64,000 bases of DNA from Tipula vernalis (Eukaryota; Arthropoda; Insecta; Diptera; Tipulidae): contig OY282560.1 in NCBI GenBank assembly GCA_958295665.1, positions 272,106,177-272,170,176 of the forward strand, written 5' to 3'. The first letter of the stretch is position 1, and every line of letters starts with the position of its first letter. The notes under the pieces are model-generated. The model was given only the letters and a program-made list of their open reading frames with translations, made no database searches and was not told where the DNA came from. Position numbers and translations under genes: made by a program. This document shows, one piece after another, positions 32,271 to 43,847 of this stretch.

Positions 32271-35200
32271 GTACACATGGTGTTCCTGGTGTCTTCAAAC
32301 AAGCATATGTTTGAATCAATCGGGAGAGTCGGTGTACATAAGAACAGTAATACAAAACAGTCATAATTATATTCATGTAAGTCAAATGTTATTTATTAAT
32401 TAGCTGTACAGACAGTGTGCCAGTCGGTTAGCCGCTATCTTATTACAATTTTGATGAGTATGTTGATGTTTTTTTTTACTTGTAACAATTTTGAAAATTT
32501 TATGGGAATAACGTGAGCGTGGCGGAACACATTTGCTGGGTGAAATATCCCTGATTAAAATTTATTTTTTTTTTGGCTATTGAACATTTTCTCAATTTTT
32601 TTTTTTGTTTTATATTTAAATCATTATTTTGTTATTATTTCATAAACCATTTCCCCTAACCTTTCCAATAAATTGATTTTGCTTATCAATATGTGAGCGT
32701 GTATGAGAGTGCATGGCACAAAGCAGATTGATGATGAGAATAGATGTACCAGTGAGGAGGAGGGAAGTTGGAGATGGAATGTTTTTTTTTGATAATGATC
32801 GAGTGGAATAAATTTTAAAAAGTTTTTTTTTGGACCGGAGACGTTGGACAAGCAACATCAAAAACCAAATTGGAAAAGTTACTGGATGGCTGGTTAAAAA
32901 CTACAATTGGATTGTTGTGGATCGTCGCATTTCAGCTAGCTGAATATTACGTAAATATAAATTTTTTTTTGATATAAGTGATTATTTTAAAGTATGTGGA
33001 TTTTTGTATTATAAGTATATAATGACTTATAATCTATATAAAGCCGAGAGACATACTCGTGTATAACAATATATATATATATTTAGTGAATATTGAAAAT
33101 TTATTTGTTGTTGCACTTAGTTTGGTTCAAAGGATTTTTTTTGTGTTAATTTGAACAAATTTTTTTGTTGTTACTACTTTGATACCATCTAAGTTTATGC
33201 CATTCCTAGTTTTATTTGGATCAAACTAAAATTAGTTTGTATTTTTTTTTGAGTGGTGTTATTAATTTTTTTTTTGTACGTGTAAGCTGATTTGGACGAA
33301 TAGCTGGAGTTTTTTTTCGTGCCACAATAAGAAAGGTCATACAGAGGGTTAACGAAGTAAACAGTTAGTCCATGGAAATTTTGTTTTGTTCCAAGTCAGG
33401 TGATTTAAATGATAACGGTCCAAGAACGGAAAGCGTACATGTGGTAAGCAGATAAATGTGTTTCGATCCTATATTATCCTATATACATACATATTTAATT
33501 TCATAATATTTTTTTTTGGTTTCCTGAATTATAGCCAAATATACATAGTTGAGATTAGTTTTTTTTTTTCTAGCTTTGAAATTATTCAATACCCCACGCC
33601 CTTGAGTTTTCATAGAGCTTTTAGAGTACCGTGCCAGGATAAAAAGAAACACGTGACGGGTTGTTTTTTTCTTCTTAATCGAAGATGGCGCCCAATTAAA
33701 TACAGTTTTGACCCATGTCATAAAATGAATAATTTCAAGGTGGAAGAAAGAATTTTCTTTTTGTATCTTTTATTTATTAGGCAAGAATATTTTTCTTTTA
33801 TTTCAAATTTAACACATTTTTTTTCATTTTTATTTCATAGGTTATTTTGACGGTTATCAAAATTCTGGAAACTGAAAAACCATCTGATCATAGGCTTCAT
33901 CATTAATTTCTTTTCAAAATTATTAATTATACAATAGTTTCAATTTTTTTTTTCTATCTTCCTTAAATTCATTTTTTTTTCTTAACTAAAATATTTAATT
34001 AATATATTTTTTGTTATTATTATAATTTTTTTCATATGCTAGTTTGTATTAGATAAATATTTTTTTTAAGGATTATAATGTGTTATATAAAATACTAAAC
34101 CAAAAAAATTTATTCTTGTGTTCTTGTTCTTTATTTATTTGATTTTTTTTTTGTGAAACCCGTTACATACTTAAAATAATTTCAAGAAATTTTGTTTTAA
34201 ATAAGTTGATGTTTAACATCTAACTTTGGTTGATTCGTCATTCACACGTTTTTATTTGTTGTGGATGTGCACATAATCATTTAATATAGATACTATATGT
34301 ATGTATGTAAGGCGAACATTATTTTGTTTTTTTAATAATTTGAAGATGTTTTCTCAATCATTTCAAGTTCATTTACCTTAAAATGCTACCAGTTTCAACG
34401 GACGCATCTGCACTCTCATGTGCTTATTACGTTTTGTGCAAAAACTAAATTGTAATAATAATAGGTTATAATGTATTGAACAAATTAATTTTATTACTAA
34501 AAATTGTCATCATATTAAGTTATATAAATTTAAACAATATTTAAGAAATACATGTAAGTATTTAAGCAATTAAATTATGAAATTGTGATTTTTGTTGAAA
34601 AACGTCGACCTGTTACCGCATTGACCAAACGATAATCGTGCTACATAAAACGATATTACATATAATTGATTTGTTTTAATCCAACGATTTACATAAATTA
34701 ATTTTCATAAAATTTGTAACGCTATCAGATCGTTGGTGATTGATTAAATGATGACATATATTTATTCATACGAGTGTATGCTCTTGAAATTCAATATCAA
34801 TAATAAAATCTATATTTAATAAATATCAATTTTTTTTTGTTGTTTTAGTGTTGTACTCGTACCTTAATGTGTTATTATTGATTCTGGTTATATTGCAATA
34901 AAATATTAAAATAAAATTACCTTAATCATATATAATGTGGTCCCATGCAGCAGGTGACTGTTTGTTACCTTCAGAAACTGGTTTAATTCGTATTTAAGAA
35001 TTTGTACCGCATTTTTATAACTTTATTTGGAATATTTAATTTAAAATAGTTTCATCATTTTTACAGATGTTGCCGAATTTAATTAATATTGAATTAATTA
35101 AAACTAATTACTCTATATAATATTGTTTTTTATTTACCTGCAGTTCAATTAATTCAGAATTAAACTTTAACACCGATTGAGTTTTATAAGAAGTAAGTGA

Positions 35201-35849
35201 GTTTTAAATCAACAATTAGAAATTAAAAAGAACTGGTTGAATAGCTAAGAACTTTATGAACCTAGATTGTCTAGATGATTACATCTAATACTTTCTTGAT
35301 TTTGAAATATTGAGGTGATTTTCGTAAAATGCCTATAAAAGCGGTGTGGGCAATCGACCAAATGGTCTAGGTAATGTTTGCTTTTTCGAACAAGTTCGAA
35401 TATTCCGCAAATTACAGGGTGTATTTTTATTTGTCCTCGCTGGTTTTTGCTCTTAACTTTTGACTGTTTTTATCCAAACTGAATTTAATGTTTTGTAGGT
35501 TTCCAATCAACTCTTAGTCTAGGGGTCTAGTTGAAAAAAGCAAATCTCATGAAAAATTTACCGTATAGTGCCGATTAGTGTACCAAGGTACGTTGATTGC
35601 ATTTCTTATGGTTTTTGTCCTTAGATTTACCTCCAGTTAGTACATCTGGTACACAAAATTAGGTACCTAAACCATTTCCGTATAGTGTACTGTACCACTG
35701 ATACACTGAACATAATTATTGATTCTATCAAAGCATGATTATAATTTTCGTAAGGTCTAGTACAGTATTTAGTAAAATTGTAGAATTTATAAGTAGCAAT
35801 AATAACATTTTTTTCGAACGTTATTGGGCTGAGCTTTCCAGTTTAATTT
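32271..35849. other. Long T-rich noncoding stretch
   Basis: Dominated by poly(T) runs and AT-rich sequence. Open frames such as 33458-33850 are Phe/Ile/Tyr-rich translations of T-runs and are not credible genes. No repeat family recognised. The block at 35440-35720 is slightly richer in GC but also unassigned. Confidence 0.5.
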
Positions 35850-37245
35850 AGAGTCAACTGTTAAGCCATGGTAAAACACTGAGATGTGCATTGATTTATT
35901 TCACGTGAGTACGGATGATTTGTTATAGGGCCGTAGTTCGTCATGTTAACATTTCTTCCGAAGTGCATTAGTTTTGACTTCTCGCTGACAGCAAGCTTAT
36001 TAGAGAAGAACCATTTCCATAATAGGCTTAAATCGTTTTCCGTTAGAAATTTCAAGTCTAAGGAGACTGCCTTCGAAAGGTTTACAATACCCGTACTGCT
36101 CATAGAATCACTGATTTTGACTACCTGTTGGAGATTCTGAAACAGTTTCCATTGCAGTAGTTTGTCGATGAATAAAACTGCAGGTTTTTCTTAGTTATTG
36201 AATGAAGAGTGTGAATTTGGCTTAGGTAGTGCAATAGTGCTTCCTCTGTGGATTTTACAATTTTTTTGTTTTTTTTTGTGGTTTTAATCTATGCAATCTG
36301 TTCTGGGGCTCAAGGCACTCCCAACTCTTCCGCAGTTTACTTTTACCATCCTACTTTACGCAGTAGTAGCCAAATCACCTGCGCACATTGCATTGCTTCA
36401 TGGCAACCTATAGTGCTGACTATATGGGGTAATTGTTGTGTTCATCATCATCACCGATCGTAATCTGATGATGAAAAATCCCTCCCTTTTACATCCGAAC
36501 CTGCTACCTCCCGATCCAAACACCGCAGCTTTAACCACTGCGCCGTTTGGTCGGTCATTTTTTTTTACAGTTGTCAAACCAAATTGGTTACAGTGAAGTA
36601 ATTTTATTTTATTAAGATAGCACAACAACCAACGTTTTATTAAGTTCTGAAAATTCTTTGAAAAAGTACTTAGCAGAGAGATCGGTCAAAAATTATTTAA
36701 TAACAATGCATATTCCTCTTTTGGGATCGGAATCACTGTTACATTTTTAGCAAGTCTGGAAATATTCAGTGGTTCAGATTTAAATTGAAAATAAAATTCA
36801 GTACGACGATCAGAAACCAAGAGCAATTTCTAACCACAAAGTTATCGATGCCATCAGATCCTTTGGATGCTTTGTTTGTCAGTCGCTTAATTTCAAATAT
36901 GATTTCCGAGGAGGTTATCTGTTAAAACATGCAAGAGGCAGCATAGTTTTTCTGCACGCCATAAATGTAGTTATTCGTCTCATTCTGAGGCAGATTCGTG
37001 ACGGTACTACTGAATTTTAAAGCTAGTTGTTGAGAAACATTCATAAAAAGTTTACTAAATTCATCTCCAAAACATGTAAGTTTGAAAGGTTTTTCCATGT
37101 AAGTTTTGAATTCTTACAAGCCGAATCAAATTTTGATTTTCAGTAAAAATCTTTTGTGATTTTAGCTTCTTTTATTGTACGTCTGCTAAGTTCGTTAGTT
37201 TTTCTAGTTTTCAATTTTTGGGATGGTGCGTTAGTTTTCGGGATA
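35850..37245 (-). pseudogene. Jockey/CR1-like LINE reverse transcriptase relic, interrupted by a SINE
   Basis: On the minus strand the pieces appear in protein order. NELSRRTIKEAKITKDFY is near 37190-37140 and DEFSKLFMNVSQQLALKFSS near 37060. ITSSEIIFEIKRLTNKASKG plus SDGIDNFVVRNCS (36920-36830) is the KSxGxDGI motif region. VTVIPIPKE...PISLLSTFSKNF (36740-36655) is RT1. KWFFSNKLAVSEKSKLMHFG (about 36020-35950) is the WCxxNxLxxNxxKSKxMxFGR motif after the YADD block. The YADD block and RT2-RT5 are missing. The SINE at 36261-36562 sits in the gap. Several stops and shifts are present, so it is a dead copy. Confidence 0.75.
36261..36562 (-). mobile_element. tRNA-derived SINE
   Basis: Read on the minus strand, the head has an A box (GGCGCAGTGGTTAAAG, about 36530-36545) and a B box (GGTTCGGATG, 36492-36501) with the spacing of an RNA polymerase III promoter. 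The sequence between them resembles a tRNA D-to-T-arm region. An unrelated body follows, then an A-rich tail (seen as T-runs at 36261-36280). The flanks TTTTACA at 36254-36260 and 36563-36569 form a 7-bp target duplication. It depends on a LINE for mobility. The partner is not identified. Confidence 0.75.
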
Positions 37246-37649
37246 TTTTTTTTATTTTTTCAATAACGAAGAGTAAGATATTGTAGCGACGAACTCACAG
37301 TGCTTTTATTTACATATACCCCTGCACCACCAAAATGGTAATTATCGTTACAGCACGCATAGAAGTTTTAATCTGGTAAGTAAAATTACAACTACGTACA
37401 AAAATACAAATTTCAGATACAAATATTAAATCTGGAGTGTTATGCAAAGTAGACACGTATAGGCTAAACGTATCAAATTTCGCTTTTAAGCTTCTAATAT
37501 TTTACTGCAGAATAATAAAACTACTCATAATGTGTTAAGTACAAAAGCAGATACAATACCTATTATGCTAGTAAACAAAAATTGACAAAATATAAATGGG
37601 CGAGATTTAATGATATGTTTAGTTTCATACACATACACAGGTATTACGT
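37246..37649. other. Spacer before the fold-back
   Basis: No feature recognised; AT-rich. Confidence 0.4.
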
Positions 37650-39185
37650 TTGATGTTGAAAAGCCGAATGTCGGAAGGCCGAATGTCGAAAGGCCGAATG
37701 TCGTATAGCCGAATGTGTCGAAAGGCCGAATGTCGTATGGACAATTGGGTCGAAACACCGAAAGGGTTGAAAGGCCGAATGGGTCGAAAGGCCGAATGTC
37801 GAAAGGCAGAATGTCGAAAGACCGAATGGGTCGAATGGCCGAACGTATAGGAAGGTCGATTGGGCGAAAGCCCGAGTTTTCATTAAATTTTCCTTCACTT
37901 AATTGATTGAAAATACGTGATACTAAATCATGTGTATGTATTAATGTGATCAAATTTTGTCAGCAAAAAAATTTTTATTTATTTTTCTTTTTTTATTATA
38001 ATTAATTAATTTTTAATTATATGACAAAAAAAAAAACGTAAGAAGATTTTAATATTCAAAGCGATTTACTATTAAACGTTTTTATATAAAAATTTTGATA
38101 TAAATATAAATTTTGAAAATTTTCATTCATAAAAAGAGATAGTGCCAAAATATCGCAAAATCAAAATATCGAATACAATTTTTGATTCAGTTTCACAATA
38201 TCGAATTTTAGAATATCGCTGAAAAATTTCTCGAATTTTTTTATTTCGAAACACAAAAAATTAAAATCTTTTGTTGAATTTAAGTAGAAAATATATGTTG
38301 GGATTACTACATTTGCCCAAAAAAAAAAAAATCTAGAAATTTTAAAATCCAGAATAATTGAAAAGTAAAAATCTAGAAAAAGTTATAAATTACCAGAAAA
38401 ACAGTCCCGAAAAAAATCCAGAAAAAATATTTTGCTTAAAATGAATAAATAAATTCAATTTTACAGGCAGTTTTAGACCTTTTTCACAACCTGAAACATT
38501 TGTGGTACATTTATCAGTAGAAGCGATACGAGCGATACAATCCACAATATTGACGAAGCATTTATCAATTTATCACGAATCCACAATTCGCTCCAATACC
38601 TTCTTCGATACAATACTAACCGATCGGATTAAGCCAACCACAAAATAACTTGAAAAATTTGTGGTATAACTATCAGTACAAGCGATATGAGCGATACAAT
38701 TCCTTTGATCTGCGTTTGCAAGGTTGACGAAGCACTAATCAATTTATCACGAATCCGAAAATTTTGTAAAATTATTAGAAGTGGCGCTGCAAACAATTTT
38801 ATAAAATTATATTAATTATTCGGGATTTGAGATATTAAATGGAGATTTTAAAATTTCGATATTTCGAAATTCGGGATTTTGAAATTCAAGATTTCGGTCT
38901 CGAGATTGTGATTTCGATATGACGTTTCGAGATCGTCGTCGAGATATTATACCCAACCCAAAAATTAAAATCAAATTCGACATTCGGCCTTTCGATATTG
39001 GGCCTTTCGGCACAATGGCCCTTTCGACATTCGGCCGTATTTCGACACATTCGCGGCCTTTCGAAATTCGGCTTTTCGATATTCGGCCATTCGACCCTTT
39101 CGACATTTGGCCTTTCGTTTCGTCATTCGGTCTTTCGGCGTTCAGCCTTTCGACATTTGGCCTTTTGACATTCACCCTTTCGGCC
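37650..39185. mobile_element. Fold-back element with tandem-repeat arms (GGCCGAATGTCGAAA)n
   Basis: The left arm (about 37659-37860) consists of some 12-14 imperfect units of GGCCGAATGTCGAAA, 12-18 bp each. The right arm (about 38975-39183) has the same unit in reverse orientation (TTTCGACATTCGGCC). Inner flanks also mirror each other in style: AATATCG-rich on the left (38140-38230) and CGATATT/CGAGATT-rich on the right (38850-38950). A 1.1-kb centre carries a direct duplication and no gene. Arms built of short tandem repeats in inverse orientation are typical of Foldback/Galileo-like elements. The family assignment is inference. The long open frames in both arms are by-products of the repeat. 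Confidence 0.7.
38488..38757 (+). repeat. Direct duplication inside the fold-back centre
   Basis: 38488-38582 and 38646-38757 share AACxTGAAAxATTTGTGG, AAGCGATA-GAGCGATACAAT, TTGACGAAGCA and ATCAATTTATCACGAATCC. Offset is 158-173 bp because of a small insertion in the second copy. Confidence 0.75.
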
Positions 39186-39853
39186 TATTCCGTAAAATTG
39201 ACATGTTTAGGGTGTAGCACAGTAGGAACCCTCCATACAACGCCGTCTCGAAAATTTTTACGAAAGTTGATTTTGTAGTGATTCACGTATGCAATGAATT
39301 ATTACATTCGTTTATCCCTACAATTATTCGAAATGCAACTCATTTCGATTATAAAATATAATTGTATTTGAACAACCTTTTTCAATAGCATTGACAACTA
39401 TAGAGTGGATTTTGAACTTACTCTATGGTTGGAATCCGTACTTAATATCCCACATATATATTAGTACCGATAAATCACTATTTTGTATTAAATATCTTGG
39501 ACACTTTAGTACAACACCTGAACAGTTGCATTACCATCTATTGTCGTTTTGTGCAACCATTCAGCAAATCATATTTTTAGCTTATTTTCATTTTAATTTC
39601 AGTACGCATACATTCGTTATACATTTTGATTTGATTATATTTGTTTCGCTTCCATACTGTCTCAATCAAAGCCACACACAATTTGTATAGCACACTCACT
39701 ATCATTCTACGGCTCGCAAGTGACACATCGTTCAGAAAATTATAGTAAAAATTAATTACAAAAATCCAAAAATTATCCGTGGCGCATAATATAATTTATT
39801 TCGCGAATATTAATACGCAAATATTTTCGTTGCTTTACATTTAATTAACGTAG
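39186..39853. other. Spacer before the Transib-like element
   Basis: No gene supported. A 99-residue frame at 39391-39690 is hydrophobic, AT-driven and matches nothing I know. CGTAG at 39849-39853 is the candidate left target duplication of the next element. Confidence 0.4.
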
Positions 39854-40303
39854 TAAAACAGTGATAACGGGGTGGTGAATTTTAATCGTGTAAATCATTG
39901 TTCACTGTGTTTTATATACTACTCAAATATACATGGTGGCCGCATATAAACTGTGAATTGCGCGGCTACAATACAATTGGAAATCTGGTACGTTTTAATT
40001 GTGATCAAAGTTTTTTTTTTGGGTATTAATCAACCTATACATCGGAGTAACCATAGTTTTCCTGAATTTTTTTCACAAGAATCGATAGTTTAATTAACGT
40101 GTAATTTAATTTTGATTTACATTATTTTTACCGTTTATTTGTATTAGTAAAATGAGTCGCCAAAGTGCAGAGAGTCAGAATATTGGTTCGATCGATTTAC
40201 TCATATAGACATTTCAAACAAGTTTTTTGGAAATCTTTCCTTTCGAGCTATACTCGTATATACATTTTTAGAAAGCGCAAAACTTGAAATATTTATAGAA
40301 AAT

Positions 40304-40353
40304 AAAAAAATAATCATCTATCTTGTACATATAAGATAGATGATTATTTTTTT
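40304..40353. repeat. Perfect 21-bp hairpin
   Basis: 40304-40324 and 40333-40353 are exact reverse complements around an 8-nt loop (GTACATAT). It lies in the presumed 5' region of the Transib-like element. Role unknown. Confidence 0.75.
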
Positions 40354-40634
40354 CTCGTTTGAATGCGGTTCTGTTTTACGTGGTTTTCATGGTATTCAAA
40401 TAGACATTTGAAGGTTGGTGCTATTTGCCGCGGCGTTGTTACTTATCTTATAAAAACGTTTGATTATCCCTAATTCCAGAAAAGTGAATTTGTTTGGCCA
40501 ATTTTTGCCATTTTTTTTTTCATACGGAATAATTGTGATGAAGTAATGTTTTTGATTTTTGGCGCTATTTTATTTTTTCTGTTTTACAGCCATACAGTAC
40601 AAACATTAGTGACTTTGTTTGTACTCGTAAGGTT

Positions 40635-42478
40635 TTGTGTGACTTTTTCATAAACTCGGGAACATTACAAAAATATTTGATCGAATCTTTTGGATTATCA
40701 TTAGAAAGAGCTTACTTACTATCTAAATTTAACGATCGATGGCAAAAGTGGAGAAGAACAAAAGATCTTTTTGAAAATGCTAACAGTGCTTGGTTGGATG
40801 GTGAATTCAGGGTAATATTTGCAGAAACTACTGCTGCAACTTCTTCAGGTGAACGTGGCCGACCTTCTAAGCCATATGGTGAATCATCTGAGAAAACAAA
40901 AAAAAACGAAAAAACATGGAACTAATACAAGAATATGGGTTTGAATTTATACATAACGCGTATGTCCAACATTTACGGTCTATTGGTGAATTAGATGAAG
41001 CTTCAATTGTGAGTATTGCACGAACTTTGCCTAAGAAAGACAAAAAAGAAGTCCTTAAGAAGATGACTTATGACACAGAAACAGTTACTACTTATTCAAA
41101 AGACGAAGCTCTGTGTATATATATTGATTTGGACTTAATAAAATCTCAATACGGATTATTAAGGTCTCGTTTATCTGAAACAAATATTTTTGTCTTTCCG
41201 TCATATAATATGATATTGGATGCGAAAAAGATGTGCTATCTCCCAAGATCTAGTATCGAAATTATTGATATTGCAGCTTCTATTAATCTTTTATCTATTA
41301 GATCATACTGTAGCTCAGATTCTTCAAATAAATTCGGTACATAAATCAGGACATAGAAATCTGAAATTATACGTTAAATGGGGCTGTGACGGATCATCTG
41401 GTCAAAGTGAATATAAACAGCCATTGCCAGACGAGACTCAGTTAATATCAGATGCTAATTTATTTATTGCTTCTCTTGTGCCTATAAAACTAATTGACTT
41501 ATCAACAAATCTTGTAGTCTGGCAAAATACTGCTGTTCGTTATTGCCGAGCCATTCCCATAAAATTTGTCAAGGAAACTCCACAGCAGACTAGAGAGACT
41601 GTTGACGATGTCAAGAGACAAATTGATGAACTTACTCCATCACTGGTAAACAAAGATGACGAGGTAGTGGAAGTCAAACATGAACTGTTTTTAATCATGA
41701 TTGATGGAAATGTTGCGCAATTATTAACGAATACATCATCTAGTGCTTTGCATACTATATGTGGAGCTAGAGAGGTGAATTATCTGACCAAAAACGAAGA
41801 TGCATTTCAATATGGACTTTCCACTCTTCATGCTTGGATTAGGTTTATGGAAACGATTTTGCATATTTCTTATAATATTTCGTTTATGAAATGGCCAGCA
41901 ACAACAGAAGAAAATACAAAAAGTAAAGAAGAAAATAAAAAATCTGTTCAAAGTAAGTTCCGAAATGAACTTGGTCTCCATATAGACAAACCTCGACAAG
42001 GAGCTGGTAATAGTAATGACGGCAATATTGCGCGAAGATTCTTTTCTAAGAATTGACGAAGAATTGATAAAACATATTACAAACATTATCATCTGGAATC
42101 GCAGTAAATGCTTTCAAATTTGGCCAATACGCAATGGATACCGCTCGAATATTTGTCAATAAATATAATTGGTACTACATGCCTTCCTCTCTCCATAAAA
42201 TCCTTATTCATGGAGAAAGTGTTATAAGACATTTTGCAATTTTACCAATAGGCCCAATGTCTGAAGATGCACAAGAAGCGCACAACAAAGATTATAGGCG
42301 ATACCGATTACACCATTCCAGGAAGTGTTTTCGTTCAGCAACCAATGAAGATGTTTTTCATTCATTATCATTTACATCGGATCCATATATTTCAAGATTA
42401 AGGGCTAAAACCGACATTGTTTCCAGGCATTTATTAGATGAAGCTAAAATGCTTTTGGATATGCCTGAAAGTGAATAA
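40635..42478 (+). pseudogene. RAG1/Transib-like transposase, frameshifted
   Basis: The coding sense runs through frames 40635-40925, 40916-41344, 41295-42056 and 42134-42478, so at least three indels break it. The first block lacks an ATG start in frame. The family signature is clear in order. FVFPSYNMILDAKKMCYLPR comes first, then LLDHTVAQILQIN. The first catalytic Asp is in KWGCDGSSGQSEYKQ (codon 41388). FIASLVPIKL and YCRAIPIKF follow. The second Asp is in ELFLIMIDGNV (codon 41703), followed by ICGA, LHAWIRFMETILHISY and GNSNDGNIARRFFSKN. Last come LHKILIHGESVIRHFAI and SEDAQEAHNKDYRRYR, with the catalytic Glu (codon 42275). SExxQExxNKxxRRxR parallels the E962 region of RAG1. One Cys of the zinc-binding CxxC pair appears changed (HTIC). 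About 550 residues in total, near the family's size. Confidence 0.8.
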
Positions 42479-42770
42479 TTCACAATAAATTATAATTATG
42501 TGTTCTAAATAATAAATAAGATAATTAATAGTCGACTTTATTAATTTTATTTGATATTTTTTGTTATTTTTTGTTATTTTTCTATAATATTTTTGACATT
42601 TCCATTTTCTTATATTTTTATACAATAAAGTTAATCGTTTATTTCATTAAAATGTATTTATTTATAAGGCTCATGTATTCAACAATTCACGTAAAAAAAA
42701 TTAAGTGTTTATCACTTGAGACTAAAGAGCACATATACACATTTTAGAGACGGTGAGCCCGTTTCGGTCC

Positions 42771-42782
42771 CACTGTGCGTAG
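42771..42782 (-). promoter_or_regulatory. Transib right terminus (RSS-heptamer-like) and target copy
   Basis: CACTGTG at 42771-42777 is the reverse complement of CACAGTG, and CGTAG follows. In this superfamily the transposase cuts at such a heptamer and duplicates 5 bp of GC-richer target. CGTAG fits that length. Confidence 0.6.
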
Positions 42783-43249
42783 GTCTGAAAAAATTGCCGA
42801 TTTAAATTGTAGGTACTCGTAAGTATGACATATATGAAATATTTATTAATCAATTGCGTGAAAACCAGCTGGTTGTTAATAAATATTCATTCGCTCGCTA
42901 TTTTTACATGTTGGGGGCATCCAAACAACCTAATATTTTTGTAGGCCAATTTTTTTCTTGTCGATTTTTGTATTAAATCATCTTACTTTTTAATACATCA
43001 TTAAATTGAAGTATTTTCCGATTTCCAGATGTAAAATTGCTCATTTCCGAGAGTTTTCGCAGATAAAAAGTTTTAGATTACGTTAAAATGAAGCCACTCA
43101 CGAAGTTTCAGATGAGTGTTAATAATTTGAAAAAAGGGTTCTTCACCATGGACGTTGCTCACATAATGTAGTGAACTGAACAAATGGTACCAATTTTGAG
43201 AAAATTTTTTTTGAACATTGTAGATGCTCTCGCAATGGAGAATTTTCAA
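42783..43249. other. Spacer between two DNA transposons
   Basis: No gene seen. The last part may already belong to the terminus of the ISL2EU element, since weak inverted similarity to about 47280-47330 continues outward. Confidence 0.4.
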
Positions 43250-43847
43250 GGTTTCCAACAGTATAATAGAAATATACAACTGGACCTAATTGACGATTGT
43301 AAAAGTAGGATACACGCCTCTTGCGGTATAAAATAAAAGGTCACCGGTTATATTACTATTTTGACAGTGGTAAATGCTATGTGAAATAAGTGAATTACTG
43401 ATCAGGTAAACATAATTCTTTTAATTAAAAAGTAGTTATATTAAACTGTTAATATCATGAATGCAGTGCACAACATTTATATTTTTTAATAATTAAGTAA
43501 CAAAACCATTTTTGTTTGTAATTTATGTAATAAATCAACTATTTGAAGTGAATTTTTCATTGAGCATAACCAAACTTTATTTTTGTGAAAAAAATATTTG
43601 GTTAAATTTGTCAATATATAATATATTAACCTTGTCAAGTTATTTGTGGAATTGATGAATTAATGATCAAATATCTCAAATGTTTTAGGTTTCCAAGATA
43701 TTGGTTCAAGTTACAGTCAATGTTTAAATTTCGAAATGCTACACACAATGGACGATATGCAAGAAATAATTATAATTTCATTCATGCAAATTATAAGCTA
43801 TTTTGGAGGATGTAATAGATCAATTCGGGAAGGAGAAGAAATCGTGA

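Larger units (their letters stand above)
39854..42777 (+). mobile_element. RAG1/Transib-like DNA transposon (inactive)
   Basis: It encodes a disrupted RAG1/Transib-type transposase (40635-42478). The right end is well marked: read inward on the minus strand from 42777 it begins CACAGTGGGACCGAAACGGG, starting with the heptamer CACAGTG typical of Transib ends and V(D)J signals. It is followed outside by CGTAG (42778-42782). CGTAG also occurs at 39849-39853, followed within 4 bp by ACAGTGATAACGGGG, a degraded candidate for the left end. This left limit is tentative. With it, the element would be 2.9 kb, normal for Transib. Confidence 0.65.

Noticed and set aside
33458..33850. 130-residue open frame
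   Set aside because: It is Phe/Ile/Tyr-rich, a product of T-runs, with an overlapping frame on the other strand and no recognisable domain.
36490..36550. tRNA gene on the minus strand
   Set aside because: A and B boxes are present but no acceptor stem pairs. An A-rich tail and target duplication show a SINE.
37525..39278. Open frames of 80-142 residues on both strands
   Set aside because: They are translations of the 15-bp tandem repeat, open in several frames because the unit is a multiple of three without stops.
39899..39915. CACTGTG near 39905 as the left Transib end
   Set aside because: It is in right-end orientation and the adjoining bases do not resemble the right TIR.
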